From NCBI GenBank assembly GCA_961205875.1, contig OY540813.1, positions 17,207,001-17,271,000 on the forward strand: 64,000 nucleotides of DNA, read 5' to 3'. This document shows, one piece after another, positions 26,014-36,646 of this stretch. The stretch's first letter is position 1. Each line of letters begins with the position of its first letter. The stretch is from Sialis fuliginosa. Lineage: Eukaryota > Arthropoda > Insecta > Megaloptera > Sialidae. The notes under the pieces are model-generated. The model searched no databases. It was not told where the DNA came from and worked only from the letters and a program-made list of their open reading frames with translations. The translations under genes and the position numbers were made by a program.

Positions 26014-26328
26014 TTTCTTATAAAAATAAAAAGATTTTATTTCTAAATAACGCGGATGATGCCCGGAGAAATTCCAGTATACATTTATAGTATCTTAAAT
26101 AACCAAAACAACATTTTTCAATCATTCAATCTGATCACCTATTTTCTTCAGAGAAAAATATATATCGACATAATGAAAACCACCTGCAAGATACGAGTAA
26201 ACACAATCCTGTCTACATGAATTCGTTGTATCTACATCCAAGTATTCAAGTAATACAACACTCCACATTACGCCGTAAACTCAATAAAAAGTAGCAACAG
26301 CAGCAAACCGCGCGACCAGATACTTAGC

Positions 26329-26412
26329 ACCCACCCACACCCACCCACACACACACACACACACACCTACGTACACACACACGAACGCACACACAAACGC
26401 ACGCACACACGC
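26329..26412. repeat. (CA)n-rich microsatellite
   Basis: acccacccacac units lead into an uninterrupted CA tract (26345-26366), then interrupted acacacgaacgcacacac sequence. The 64-codon minus frame with a Val/Cys repeat here is a translation of the microsatellite. Confidence 0.9.
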
Positions 26413-27322
26413 TGCAGGTATAACGATCCGATCGATTTTAATGACAAGGTCCCGTAGAGCGGCGTATAGCGTCAACCACCATTGGAATAATAGTTAGCAA
26501 ATGTTGTGAAAGTTGCACGCGACAAGAGTGGCGGTCGCAGGGAAAAATACTACACAGTGGCACCAAGTGATGGAAGCGAATAGGTACGGGCTCGGGAGTA
26601 ATGACTAATAGACGACGCTCGGTGTCGATTTCAGAACTACAAAAGATACAATTGGTTGGGGATTCTGTATTTTAAGAACTCGTGAAAGAGCGTTGGTATT
26701 TTTTATTTGAACAGCAAATATTTAAAAATCAAAATATAGAACATTTCGTTAAATGTTTTAATTAAGTATGTTTTTTTCCGAACTAATGTTAAATAATATC
26801 AAACATGTAGAGGATAATCGCGGGAACTAAGTTACTTCTACTAATTTTGATATTATCGGAATTAGAATATCAGTTAAAAGAACAATATAATAAAAATATA
26901 ATATTTCCCTGAATGGTTACATTTAGGGTGACCTGATTTAGGTTTTCGTAAACCCTGACATGTAAATGAAGACCCTTTTTTATGTTATTTTATCCTTTTT
27001 ATTTTCATTTTATTCTTTTTATTTACTTTTAATAAAATTTATAAAAAATGTATTACCCTAATCTGCACTTTTGCGCCCCCTGCTCTATTTTTGGCGACCC
27101 TTTTTGCTAGTCGTCATCATTTTTTGCAAAACTCGGAGAAATTGCACCGAAACCCTGAGCCCGGAGAACCAATATGCAAACCCTGAGACTCCGAGTACAT
27201 TCTATGAGATATATATTATCCGATTTTCATAAAATTTGTTTGTAGAACACGATAAGCGGGTAAGTGATCAAAATCAAGAGTAACTTCGTCACCTATTTGT
27301 CGCGCCCCACTTTAAATCAAAA
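26413..27322. other. Non-coding; GC-richer island at 26413-26640
   Basis: 26413-26640 (taacgatccgatcgatttta, aggtcccgtagagcggcgta, gacgacgctcggtgtcga) is unique and has balanced composition, without a coding frame. 26925-27190 looks like an unclassified repeat with aaaccctgac and actcggagaaa motifs. The rest is A+T-rich. Confidence 0.35.
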
Positions 27323-27409
27323 TACAGTAAGTCCTCGACTTACGCAATTAATTCATTCCAAAGGTTTTCATGTAAGTCGAAAAATCGTGTAAGTCGAGGA
27401 CTTACTGTA
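27323..27409. mobile_element. 87-bp pogo/Tigger-type MITE
   Basis: The ends tacagtaagtcctcgactta and taagtcgaggacttactgta are perfect inverted repeats including TA on both sides. The termini resemble the cagt...cctcgacttacg ends of pogo/Tigger elements. Only about 45 bases lie between the arms. Confidence 0.85.
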
Positions 27410-27798
27410 GCAAAAAATATAACAATCAGTTTTGTAAAACAAGTGAAGGGAGCAGAGAAAAATGTTTAAATTTGTAAACAAAATGCACCAACTAAAAACT
27501 AAAAAATAATATAATATATAAATTCCCTGTAGTGCCAACTAAACTTTGAGCATATTGACAAGGAGGGAATGAGGAAAGGGTGAGGTGTTTGACAATCTCG
27601 GTTGGCGCAACGGCCTCAGGAATACAAAATACCTATGAATTCGCGTAAGTAACGGCTAAAGCTCCCCAATTTCGAGTAGGAACTCTTCGGTTTCTTAAAG
27701 ATTTAGTATTTCTGAAGCCATTTCAGAAGGTATTTCTAATCTTTCTATTTTTTCCTTATTAAAGCCTAATTTTACTGTAGTGTATATCGATATTTTTC

Positions 27799-28008
27799 CC
27801 ATAGATTTACAGAATGGACTGAGCAATAGCCTCACAAAATTGACCACTCTCTTGAAAGAGACAAAGCGACTGTTCGGCCAATACCTGTCTCTTTTCTGTA
27901 GGTCAATTAGAATTGACCCAACAGTCGCTTTATCTCTCTCACACTTTTTGGCTAGCATTTACTTCACAGCTCGATAGGGAATGTTCAGTCCATTCTATAA
28001 GTCTATGA
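27799..28008. mobile_element. 210-bp MITE
   Basis: The left arm catagatttacagaatggact and right arm agtccattctataagtctatg are imperfect inverted repeats. A second inverted pair inside (aaagcgactgtt / aacagtcgcttt) gives nested stems. Open frames on both strands here are shadows of the palindrome. Confidence 0.75.
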
Positions 28009-28524
28009 TTTTTCCAAAACGGAAAACAAAACAAAAACAATCGAATGGCGAATTTTAAAGACACATTTATTTAAAAATATATTTTTAAAATTAAACATCC
28101 TGTATATTAATTGTAAATTGAGTAGTCAGAAGTATTATCTTTATAAAAGTTTGATCAGAAATACTATTGTGTTAAAATTGATAGTACCCAAGTTATAAAA
28201 AGTTTTATTATAATAGAAAATACTAAAAAATAGTGTGCTTTGAAAAAAATAAATTGAAACAAATGCAATTATTATTTTACAGATTCTTCTTCTTATTCTA
28301 CATACTTTTTGTGTCAATTGAGTCTTCTCCTTTTCTGACAGTTCGTTCGTGTTTTTTACTTATTTATTTATAAGTTATGTATTTTGTGTGTGTTTAAGGT
28401 ACACAGGAGCCAAATACGGAATGGGAGTGCACTTATAGGCCGATCATAGCTGGTAGGCGCAAAAAGGTAGAATTGGGGGTGAGATGCTACTGTGATGGTT
28501 AGTCATACATATTAATGAATATTC
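28009..28524. other. Non-coding; probable 3' part of the adjacent LINE fossil at 28270-28524
   Basis: The stretch next to the LINE-derived frame (on the minus strand, after its stop) is less A+T-rich, with ggccgatcatagctggtagg on the plus strand. It is plausibly the LINE 3' untranslated region. 28009-28270 is plain A+T-rich DNA. Confidence 0.3.
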
Positions 28525-28704
28525 CTAAATTTTTAATTTTGTTTCCAATACAAATTTCATAATAAATTTATAGTTCTTTAGCTCGATCAATATATTTTCC
28601 AGAGTTAAAGGTTTATTGTCTTCTTTCAGTTTTTCTTCACTATATCTGGTACAGTTGAGCATAATATGTACTACTGTTCTTCTATTGCATTTACATTTTA
28701 TAGA
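28525..28704 (-). pseudogene. LINE ORF2 C-terminal fossil
   Basis: The minus-strand frame ends at a TAG (28525-28527) and reads a Cys-x-Cys, then T-x-x-His and a Cys five residues on (KCKCNRRTVVHIMLNC). That is the spacing of the C-terminal zinc-knuckle region of jockey/R1/I-type non-LTR retrotransposons. It is followed by LTLENILIELKNYKFIMKFV, the usual hydrophobic end. Upstream coding is lost, so it is a 5'-truncated dead copy. The clade cannot be fixed from this length. Confidence 0.6.
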
Positions 28705-28745
28705 CGTTTAGCATTTATTTAAATTTTATTAAATTATTACTATTA

Positions 28746-28994
28746 ATATTATGCCCGGTATTATCAACCAATTTAAAGCTCCTTTAGTGCTAAATGCTTC
28801 TTTAACTTAAATTTTGTATATTACAAACGTGATTTAAATCAATATTTAAGTTCTCAATGAAAAATGTACATTCTAAACACATAGCGCAGAAAATTTAAAA
28901 TCCATTTAATTAAATATGCTTGGTTCTATTAGTAATATGACAGTTAGTTAAAGGAGCATTTAGTTAAACTTGATAATACCGAGCGTTATTATTA
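28746..28994. mobile_element. About 250-bp MITE with tgcccggtattatcaa ends
   Basis: The left arm attatgcccggtattatcaa...gctcctttag-gctaaatgc is mirrored by gcatttagttaaacttgata, ataccgagcgttattat. Arms are roughly 55 bases with mismatches. The cggtattat motif is shared with the element at 48681-48960. Confidence 0.7.
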
Positions 28995-30067
28995 TAAAAT
29001 CTGTTCTAACTTGATTAATATCAATGTTAACACCACTCATATATGATCTTCCATTCAAGAATATTTATAAATTATTAAATTCGACGCTCAATTCTATTTT
29101 TGCGAACGTAATTATTCGTAGTGGGAAAATTATTGTTACTTTCCCTACTAACTAATCTTCTAACTTCAATAATAAAAATGTTAACCATGATCACTCTATA
29201 CTTGTATATAAGTATTAGTAGGTTTAATTTTGTTATGCTATAAGTACGCATAAAATAAAAATAGCAAATTAATAAAATAAATACAGACATAAGAAAAAAA
29301 AATGTCAAATGCGAATCGAGTCCCGCATTTTAGTGTTCCGTATTAATATTTAATTTATTTTATAATGTTAGTATAATTTAGGAAAAACCAGTAGTTATTG
29401 TCAATAGTTCGTCAATTAGAAAACAGAAAGCTCTAAATATATTTTGATTTCATTCAAATTTTGTAGTAGCTAGACACAGTCATTCCATAAACGTTCCTTT
29501 TTCCGATTTCAGTACAGAACATTAAAATAAGAAACAGACAAATAATTTTGCGATTTGTTTTATGTGTGTAAATCCATCGTATTTAAAAATACGTTATTTG
29601 AATTAACAAATGAAATATTTACATAGATAATGAGCTTTCGTATTTTGTAAACAGTGTCTTAAAACTAGAAAATATAGCATTATGTGCTGCACACGAAGCG
29701 AGACGAGATTTAGTTAATTGTCACAATTCGGTTTTGTTTCAATCTGGTATAAATTTTTTACATTACAAAAGTACAATTTGAACGGCTTTTATTGAAAAAA
29801 ATTCTAACGAAAAATAAATATTCGACATCCTTTATCTCAATTATTTGATAATGCCTTAAAAACCGATACTCATTCGAGTAGACTTAGAAAATCTAAAACG
29901 ATCTCGTCTCGTTAAAATTAAAGCAATCTCGTCCGATTTTAAGCCAATCTCGTCCCAGCGTACAACTTTAGTTTTCATTGTTTTGGCTATCTAAAATGAT
30001 GAGAAACAATCTTTCTAAAAAAAGGTAAGTCCTTAACTAAAATTTTCAACCTTAATAAAGTTTTTAG
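28995..30067. other. Non-coding; possible gagacgag repeat at 29690-29975
   Basis: Near 29695, tgcacacgaagcgagacgag; near 29905-29965, several atctcgtc strings and cgtcccagcgtacaac. This suggests a decayed relative of the hairpin at 15545. The rest is A+T-rich. Confidence 0.35.
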
Positions 30068-30232
30068 GCTTCCGCGGTCATCTGGATATGAATCTTGGCT
30101 TTTGGGTGTAAGCTGCGTCAATTTGGTCTCTTCTAAAAGAGCTCTTTTAGATGTCCGACGCAATGTGTGACTAAACGTTGGCCAATAACACGACTAAATT
30201 GATGCGGCCTACACCCAGAAGCCAAGGTCCAT
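30068..30232. repeat. Hairpin family H, copy 1
   Basis: Left ggcttccgcgg...cttggcttttgggtgta; right tacacccagaagccaag. Between them is a second pair, cgtcaatttggtc / gactaaattgatgcg. The centre carries gatgtccgacgc...gtgactaaacgttggcc, a decayed form of the CTGAAGA...GAAACG core seen in copy 2. Three other copies are at 41047, 53542 and 60334. Confidence 0.75.
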
Positions 30233-30300
30233 TTCAAACTTAATATTTTATAACACATTCATATATTTACAAAATAATACAACACACAAATTAAATTTTT

Positions 30301-31132
30301 CGCGTGGACTACGGAATTATTGTTTAGGATTTAAATAATATTTAGTTGATTTAATTACAAACACGATTAGTTATTATTGTAATAAAAACCAAACAACACT
30401 TAAATTACCTACCTAACAAAAAGTAAAAATAATTTTTGTTCTATTTAAATTTAAAAGTTAATTATTGAAAACAAAATAAACAATTGACAATCATAAGAAT
30501 ACCGTCCTGTGATTATTCCCTCTGCCCTGCGTCTACTTGGCACGCTCCCTCCTTGCCGTACGCCACGACACGAGTCATCATCGCGCGAATAATATGTTCC
30601 TGTATGTATATTTCGATATTTTCTAAACTGTACGACCAAATTGGATGCTGCAAAGGGCAAATTATATCTACATTAAGTACTTATGACGATGAAATAATTT
30701 ATTTCGATAAGGATTATTGTTTTGCAGGTCATAAGTCAACGTAAACAAAACCCAAGTAAGTATTTAAAATTTTCTTTGTAACATAAAAGCAGTCATTGTG
30801 GCTTAAATATAAAAGTTAGACATATCATGTCGCGGACTTTATTGTAGATCTTTTGATTCTACACAATTCTTTAATACATTCTTTTGTTCAATATTGAACG
30901 GTTTAGGCAGCGTATTGCAAAATAGCGCGCCGACGGCACAATTTTTTCCGACTTGATTTACTATTATCGTCACTGCTTAGTTGTTATGTTACCTAACGTA
31001 ACAAAATATAGCCTATAACCAGGCCAGAGAATGTAAAGAAACCACGTAAATCGGATAAGTGGTTCTCGAGTGATAAGCACACTAACGGACGGACAGACAG
31101 ACAGACAGAGAGATGTTGAGCATTATATGTAT
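30301..31132 (+). mobile_element. Family A retroposon, interrupted by about 420 bp
   Basis: 30301-30493 matches the 5' half of the 25571-26013 copy (cgcgtggactacggaattat to gaaaacaaaataaacaa). 30917-31132 matches its 3' half (ttgcaaaatagcgcgccg, ttttccgacttgatttac, the cagacagacagacag tail, gatgttgagcattat). The segment between is absent from the other copy, and about 45 bases of the element are lost at the junction. The head upstream of cgcgtgg is missing. Confidence 0.65.
30494..30916. other. Foreign segment inside the family A copy
   Basis: A left portion of balanced composition (ttccctctgccctgcgtcta, cgtacgccacgacacgagtc) grades into A+T-rich DNA. Frames of 86 codons (plus) and 69 codons (minus) overlap it but show no domain. 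No terminal repeat or target duplication is clear, so it may be an insertion or a rearrangement. Confidence 0.4.
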
Positions 31133-31328
31133 TAAGGATGATTGTAGTGCTTTTAATCTTTAAATTACGCCAATTAATTTAGTTTACGTTCGATTAAGAT
31201 AGCTGTATTTACATAATAAATCTATATTATACCGAACTTTGATTAATTCCGACGTACATATTTACATACATTCCATGACCCCACATAATTCCTGACAAGC
31301 CACCACTGGGGGGTAAATAGTAACAACA

Positions 31329-31359
31329 AACACACGCGCACACACACACACACACACAC
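31329..31359. repeat. (CA)n microsatellite
   Basis: A cacacgcgcacacac tract with one CG interruption. A separate (CT)n tract lies at 31499-31514. Confidence 0.9.
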
Positions 31360-31963
31360 GGGTACAGCTTAGCGTTGCGTGCCAGTTTTACAAGTTCGTG
31401 AGTTGACCCGAACTTCTACTATAGGACTATATAGGTATATGTAAAAATCACCGTTCAAGTTAACAGAATGTAAGGTGTATTTGTGTTTGTTTGAATAGCT
31501 CTCTCTCTCTCTCTTTTTCTCCCCTTGTATCGAAATTCACAGGATTCTCTTACCCGCAGTTATCGGTGTAATCCATTTTTTGGTATTTTTAAAACAACAA
31601 TATTTACATTATAAGGTATTTCAAGAATCATAGTTTTATGCTATAAATGTTTAAGACATTATTTTTATCGTTCGTTTAAGGAGTTTTTTTTAGATTATAG
31701 TAAACACCGTTATATATTTAATAGCTTGATATAATTTTAAATAAATGGTTCTAATAAAAATTTTATTTATGAAAACCGTTTCGACACATTAATTCACTTT
31801 TCGTACAAACAATATGAGATATATCATATTGAATGGCGCTGTTTTCGAGTGGCAAGAAACTTGTGAAACCAACAATGTTTTTATTAGACTTAAGAAATAA
31901 TACCTAAAGTGACCAGACGTACTGGCTTTTTTCTGTAGGTACATATAGTACTGATTTTAACCA
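31360..31963. other. Non-coding DNA
   Basis: A (CT)8 tract at 31499-31514 is followed by A+T-rich DNA; 31905-31960 holds gtgaccagacgtactggc of repeat character. Confidence 0.35.
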
Positions 31964-32702
31964 TTAACCTCATTCTACAATTTTGTCAGCCATTTTTCGT
32001 CTAGCGGCCTGAGAGGCCGGCACCAATTTGTTGAAAATTTAAGACGATTAAATGTAATAAATTATTACTTATATTATTTTTAATTAAAACATTGATTTCT
32101 AGGTTGTACTTTATTTGATTTTTAAATAAAAATATGTTAATTAGTTATTTAACAACGATTGGATTTAAAACTTTACTGGCATTATTATACATATTCCCAA
32201 TTTTTCAAAATTTTCTAACTATTCCTTTTGCAGATATATTTTTGCAATTTTTTTTTTAAATTTGTTAAACGAAAATTTTAATAATAACAAAACGTTTACA
32301 TATTTAAATTCCTTGAATTGCCAACTTTCATTTGATACCCCATTCGCACCACGTAACTTTAAATCCTCATAAAAAGTGATCCTACTGAGTACAATATGGC
32401 GGCTGGCGACAGCTAAAAATTTCAAAAACTGACACAAACACTCTCAGTGAAAATCTAACGACAACTGATCTGCGTACGGCCGCGGCGGCCGTTAGAGAAA
32501 GGATAGTAAAGTTGTTTTGTTTTTATAAATACGTCTAAGTAAGTGGTGATATTTTTATAAAATATATATTTTTCAACAAATTCTATATCCTTTTATGGAA
32601 TTAAGAGATTATTGAAATATTTTTTCACGGTAGTTAATTCTGGTAAAAGATATAGCCAGGTAAACGTGGACAGGGCCGCTCCGGCCGGTAGAATGAGGTT
32701 AA
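31964..32702. mobile_element. 739-bp piggyBac-like non-autonomous element
   Basis: It starts TTAACCTCATTCTAC and ends with the exact reverse complement, so TTAA lies at both outer edges as expected for piggyBac insertion. Subterminal GC palindromes follow: ctagcggcctgagaggccgg near 32000 and gggccgctccggccgg near 32673; a perfect ggccgcggcggcc lies internally at 32478-32490. No transposase frame survives. An internal stretch (32270-32345) recurs in reverse at 38336-38400. Confidence 0.7.
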
Positions 32703-34009
32703 CAGATAAGACAAACAAATCTAAATGTATATGAAAAACACAAGTAATGTTGCTGTTTTCTTAATATTTCTTTATTATATTCTTATTCTGCAAATGTTGA
32801 TTTAGATAAGGTCACATTCTATTAATAAAAACAAATGCAGTTTATTTTAAAGTTTTTGAAAAAATGTAATGTTTTCACCATTAGAAAATCTGTTCAATTT
32901 AGGGTTAATTATTGTACACTTTAATTGATAATTAATTTAAATTAAAATTTCGAATAAAATAAAATATAATAATAATAAATGCTTGAAACTACACTTTTAT
33001 TAAATATGCACTAAAAAGTATAAAATGATTTTCACAGTAATTGCAGGTTGTACACAATTGTTAATTTTTTATCAAATATTTTCTTTATTTGTTTGACCAA
33101 GATCTATAAGTGTGCCAAATTTTGGCTCAATAAGTCAATGGTAAAAGAGTGAAATTAGCGTTATAAATTTTAAACTGACATTCATGTGACGTTAAATAAA
33201 AGCTTGTTATAAATTATGTAAATATATACTACTCTTAATTTGCCTTCAAAATACGGCCCTGTGATTACTCAAATAAATTGATAGTAATTAAGCTTTGACA
33301 ATTATGAACGAGTCTTTTAATTTATATAGGTACATAATTTTGTTTGAGAAATTTCGCCGTTGACTACAATAGACTTTGAAAACAATGCTTTGTGATTTCT
33401 ATTAATAAAAATTCTTGCACTTCTTTGTTTTGCGTTGTTATGTGCAACAAAAGGGTTCATTTATTAAACAGTTTCGCATTTCACTTCTACAGTGTTGAAG
33501 CAGGGATCCTTTATTATTCGATTTAACATTATGATGTTTAGACACTTTTGACAGTAAAATTATGATAAAAATAAAAATATACTTTATAAAGCTCAAGTAT
33601 AATTTTTTACTTCGAGAACGGGTCTAGATTTAATAATTTATTTGAAAGTATCTTACTATTTTGAGGAATATAAAATTACTGTTTCGACCCCTTGCTGGCG
33701 CACGTTTCACTAATTACGACATTTTGATATCCCACTAATATTTTTTTCTAAAAATTGTGCGTCTATATGTATTCAGGTAATAAATGTTAAGTTAAAATTT
33801 CAAGTTTTTGATTCTGATAGTTTATGATATATTTTGCTGTACTGGACGAATAGACAAACGGACGGACGAGTAAGTAGGATTAATTGGGTTCTGGTTGTAG
33901 ACTTACAGAAGTTCCATTATGGAAAAAAAATTGAAAGACGTGTTAAAAAAGATTATAATTAAATTTAACAAAGAATCTATTTTGTTGTAATTCGTAAAAT
34001 CGAAATTCA
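32703..34009. other. Non-coding; family E/C fragment at 33730-33920
   Basis: 33780-33905 reads gttaaaatttcaagttttt, gtttatgatatattttgctg, acggacggacgag, then gggttctggttgtagactta. This matches the E-to-C junction of the 24.4-24.8 kb copy. Elsewhere it is plain A+T-rich DNA. Confidence 0.4.
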
Positions 34010-35450
34010 GTAGAGCCATACTCGTGCTTATTGATGTGTCGCGATGGTAGCGACGCGTTCAGTGGTAAAAATCGAAACTACCGCAATCGGGTAAATTGTC
34101 ATCTAATTGTTAACAATTAAATCAATGATTATATACGTTTAACAAGCTTAATAATTAGTATAACGCTTACTTCTTGATAATTGATATAATTCTTTAAATA
34201 AACACAAGAATATTATTCATGCATAATACATAAATAGATATTATTTCCCATAAATAAGTGAGTTAACAATAATGTTGTTTTACCCTATCGGAATAGTTCA
34301 TATTTTGACCACACCGTGGCGTACGATCTAAGACACATATCAATAGCGATTCATTAAGTAGTTATAAGAATGTAACAATTTATTGTGTGAGACATTGCTA
34401 GAGTTTATTGTTTATTGTTGGCAAATGGCAGCAATACGTTATTATGAACATCGTCCATCGTCGTTTCATTTCAATTTATCACAGCAATTAATACATCCAA
34501 CAATATAGATGTAACAATAGTTACAGATGAGATTTTAAATGGGCTGTTACAACAATACATTTACAGTCGCTTGTTGCGAAGATGATGAAAGTAATTAATT
34601 AACCACACGTGTGATTTGTCGCTGCAACTAGATTGATAAATTGCTACGTGTTACATGTGGCACTATTACATTACTGTATAATTCCAAAAAAAAACAACGT
34701 TTTATATAAAATATCTATAATAGTTATAAGCATGTACTAAGGACGTTCAAAAATTTCCTGAAACTTTTTATTTTATTTTATAAAACCTGTATGATCTAAT
34801 TGCTAAAACATATCAACAAGATAGATAATTAGGTGAATTGAAATGGAGTCTGCGAGTCAATTTGAAAAAAAGAGAAAAATATTAAAATTTGTACTAAAAA
34901 TAATGATCAATAACTACTTAAGTAAATATTTTTAATTCTAGTTCAAATTCAGGTTTTACATTTAATACAAGTAATTTGTACGTATTACATAAATTTAGTT
35001 CTTATTAAAATATCAGTTTTAAAATACAAGTTACCACAAATACAATGAGTTAAGACAATTATATGAAGATTTATATTAGAGAAAATAAATGAAAATTAAA
35101 TATGTAAATTTTTCCACGAAGAATAACTTCTTAAATAATTACAATTTCGTTCACTGCGTGGAGCAAAATATAAAAAAACAGACTATTAATATCTCTTTTC
35201 TTCTCGTTTCACTTTTTATTATACTCTTTCATATTTAAAATTTGTAATTATTTTTTCGTCTCGAGTTTATGGCCATTTTAAAGTTACTCATTCCATCATC
35301 TTGAAGATAATAAAAAACAATCCTCGCTAAAACAATCAACTAGCGGTAGCTTAAAAGTAACTCTACAACAATCTTCGATAATTATCGGATAATAATCCAC
35401 TATAGGTCTAATTAATGATAGTAAGTAATTGCTACTAATTATCATATTTT
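34010..35450. promoter_or_regulatory. Repeat-poor region dense in Sox-like and homeodomain-like motifs
   Basis: This is the longest stretch without a match to other repeats seen here. ATTGT/ACAAT strings are frequent (aacaatttattgtg, tttattgtttattgttgg, caacaatatag, aacaatag, aacaatac; then acaatcctcgc, acaatcaac and acaatcttcg near 35320-35375). TAATTA-type sites (gtaattaattaac, ctaattaatga, ctaattatc), a gataattatc palindrome near 35377 and an E-box palindrome ACACGTGT at 34605-34612 are also present. The host gene is neuronal, so a neural enhancer is plausible. This is inference from motif density in an A+T-rich background, where such motifs also arise by chance. Confidence 0.3.
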
Positions 35451-35559
35451 TCTTCTACAAGGTATATAAATGAAATATCTTTTATATCATTTCCTTTTTT
35501 TATTAATTAGTAATAACTAAAACAAAACCTAAAAAAATCACACAATGAAACAAGTTTCA

Positions 35560-35800
35560 GAATCACTCCTGAAGAAGACTCCGACATAAGAGTCGAAACG
35601 TCAAGTTTAAGAATACGACAACGTGGACAACAGCCTGAAAAGTTAGCTACTAAAGAGTAACCTGATTACTGAACTGTCATAATCAAAACTGTGAAAAAAG
35701 TACGTGTGATTTCCCGCAGTGTATCAAACATAGACGGTCGGGGAAACCCCGTAATAGCTGAGTGTATGTTGAATTTATGCATTCGCGGATCTGTGTTAGT
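35560..35800 (+). repeat. Penelope-like / hammerhead-motif relic
   Basis: CTGAAGA at 35569-35575, then a gactc/gagtc stem (35577-35581 with 35590-35594) around an 8-base loop, then GAAACG at 35595-35600. This order and spacing match the conserved core of hammerhead ribozymes found in Penelope-like elements, with one extra A before the stem. The downstream sequence (acaacgtggacaacagcctg, then ggtcggggaaaccccgtaat) is of repeat character. A complete stem III and cleavage site were not identified. Confidence 0.4.
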
Positions 35801-36004
35801 AGGAATTCCCCGTTCTTTCACATTACTAGAATTATTTATTATAATAAATTTAAATAATCATCATAATAAATACACTATTTATATTAATTAATCAATGTTT
35901 CTACTGTTACAAAAATATTATTAATTTATCATTTCGAATACTAATTTAAATAGGTATGAATGTATAACAAACTAGTATATATTCTAAAATTTGTAAATGT
36001 TTGT

Positions 36005-36646
36005 AATGTAACAAGACGTGCAATGTACAAAAAAAATTCGAATTTCGGAATGACATTTGGGGATCGAGTCCTGCTTGATGTAAAACTAACGTATACCAAA
36101 ATTTAGTTGATTTGGTATTCTACAGAATGTTTTATAAGCAAAGTTGTAAAAATAACCAAGAACAAACTAGCTATATTTTCCAAAATATGAACAAAATCTA
36201 TTAAGAAAGTTTGTTTAGAATGCAATTTTGTAACCCTATACCGAATTTCAGAGCATTAAAAAAAGTAATTAGATATTTTATTGTGAAGTGAAACGTAGGG
36301 TTGGAAAAAACAATAGACACTTTTATTTAGTTATTAAGTTGTTTCCAACCCTACTTTTAACTTCACAATAAAGTATCTAATTAATTTATTGAAGATGTTA
36401 TTTTTTTAATGCTTTAAAATTCGGTATAGGGTTACAAAATTGCATTCTAAACAAACTTTACTAGTGGATTTTTTTAATATTTAAAAAATACAGGTACCTA
36501 GTTTGTTCTTAGTTAATTTTACAACTTTGCTTTTAAAATATCGTGTAGACTCATTTTCGGAATACGTTAGTTTTACATCAAGCAGGAGGACTCCATCACC
36601 AAATGTCATTCGATTTTTTTTGTTTATTACACTTTTTGTTACATTT
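36005..36646. repeat. 642-bp near-palindromic foldback element
   Basis: 36005-36313 and 36339-36646 are inverted copies of almost equal length around a 25-base loop, with scattered mismatches. Matching landmarks: aatgtaacaag/ttgttacatt outer, aatgacatttgg/ccaaatgtcatt, gcttgatgtaaaactaacgta/acgttagttttacatcaagc, gcaattttgtaaccctatac/gtatagggttacaaaattgc, gtagggttgg/ccaaccctac inner. The right edge runs into atcctggaacacactgtata, a common repeat terminus. The 101-codon frame over the right arm is a shadow. Confidence 0.85.

Noticed and set aside
26281-26475. Val/Cys-rich 64-codon minus ORF
   Set aside because: Translation of the CA microsatellite.
34010-35450. Host exon in the repeat-poor region
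   Set aside because: No frame longer than background with splice sites, and no channel-like residues; more consistent with non-coding DNA.
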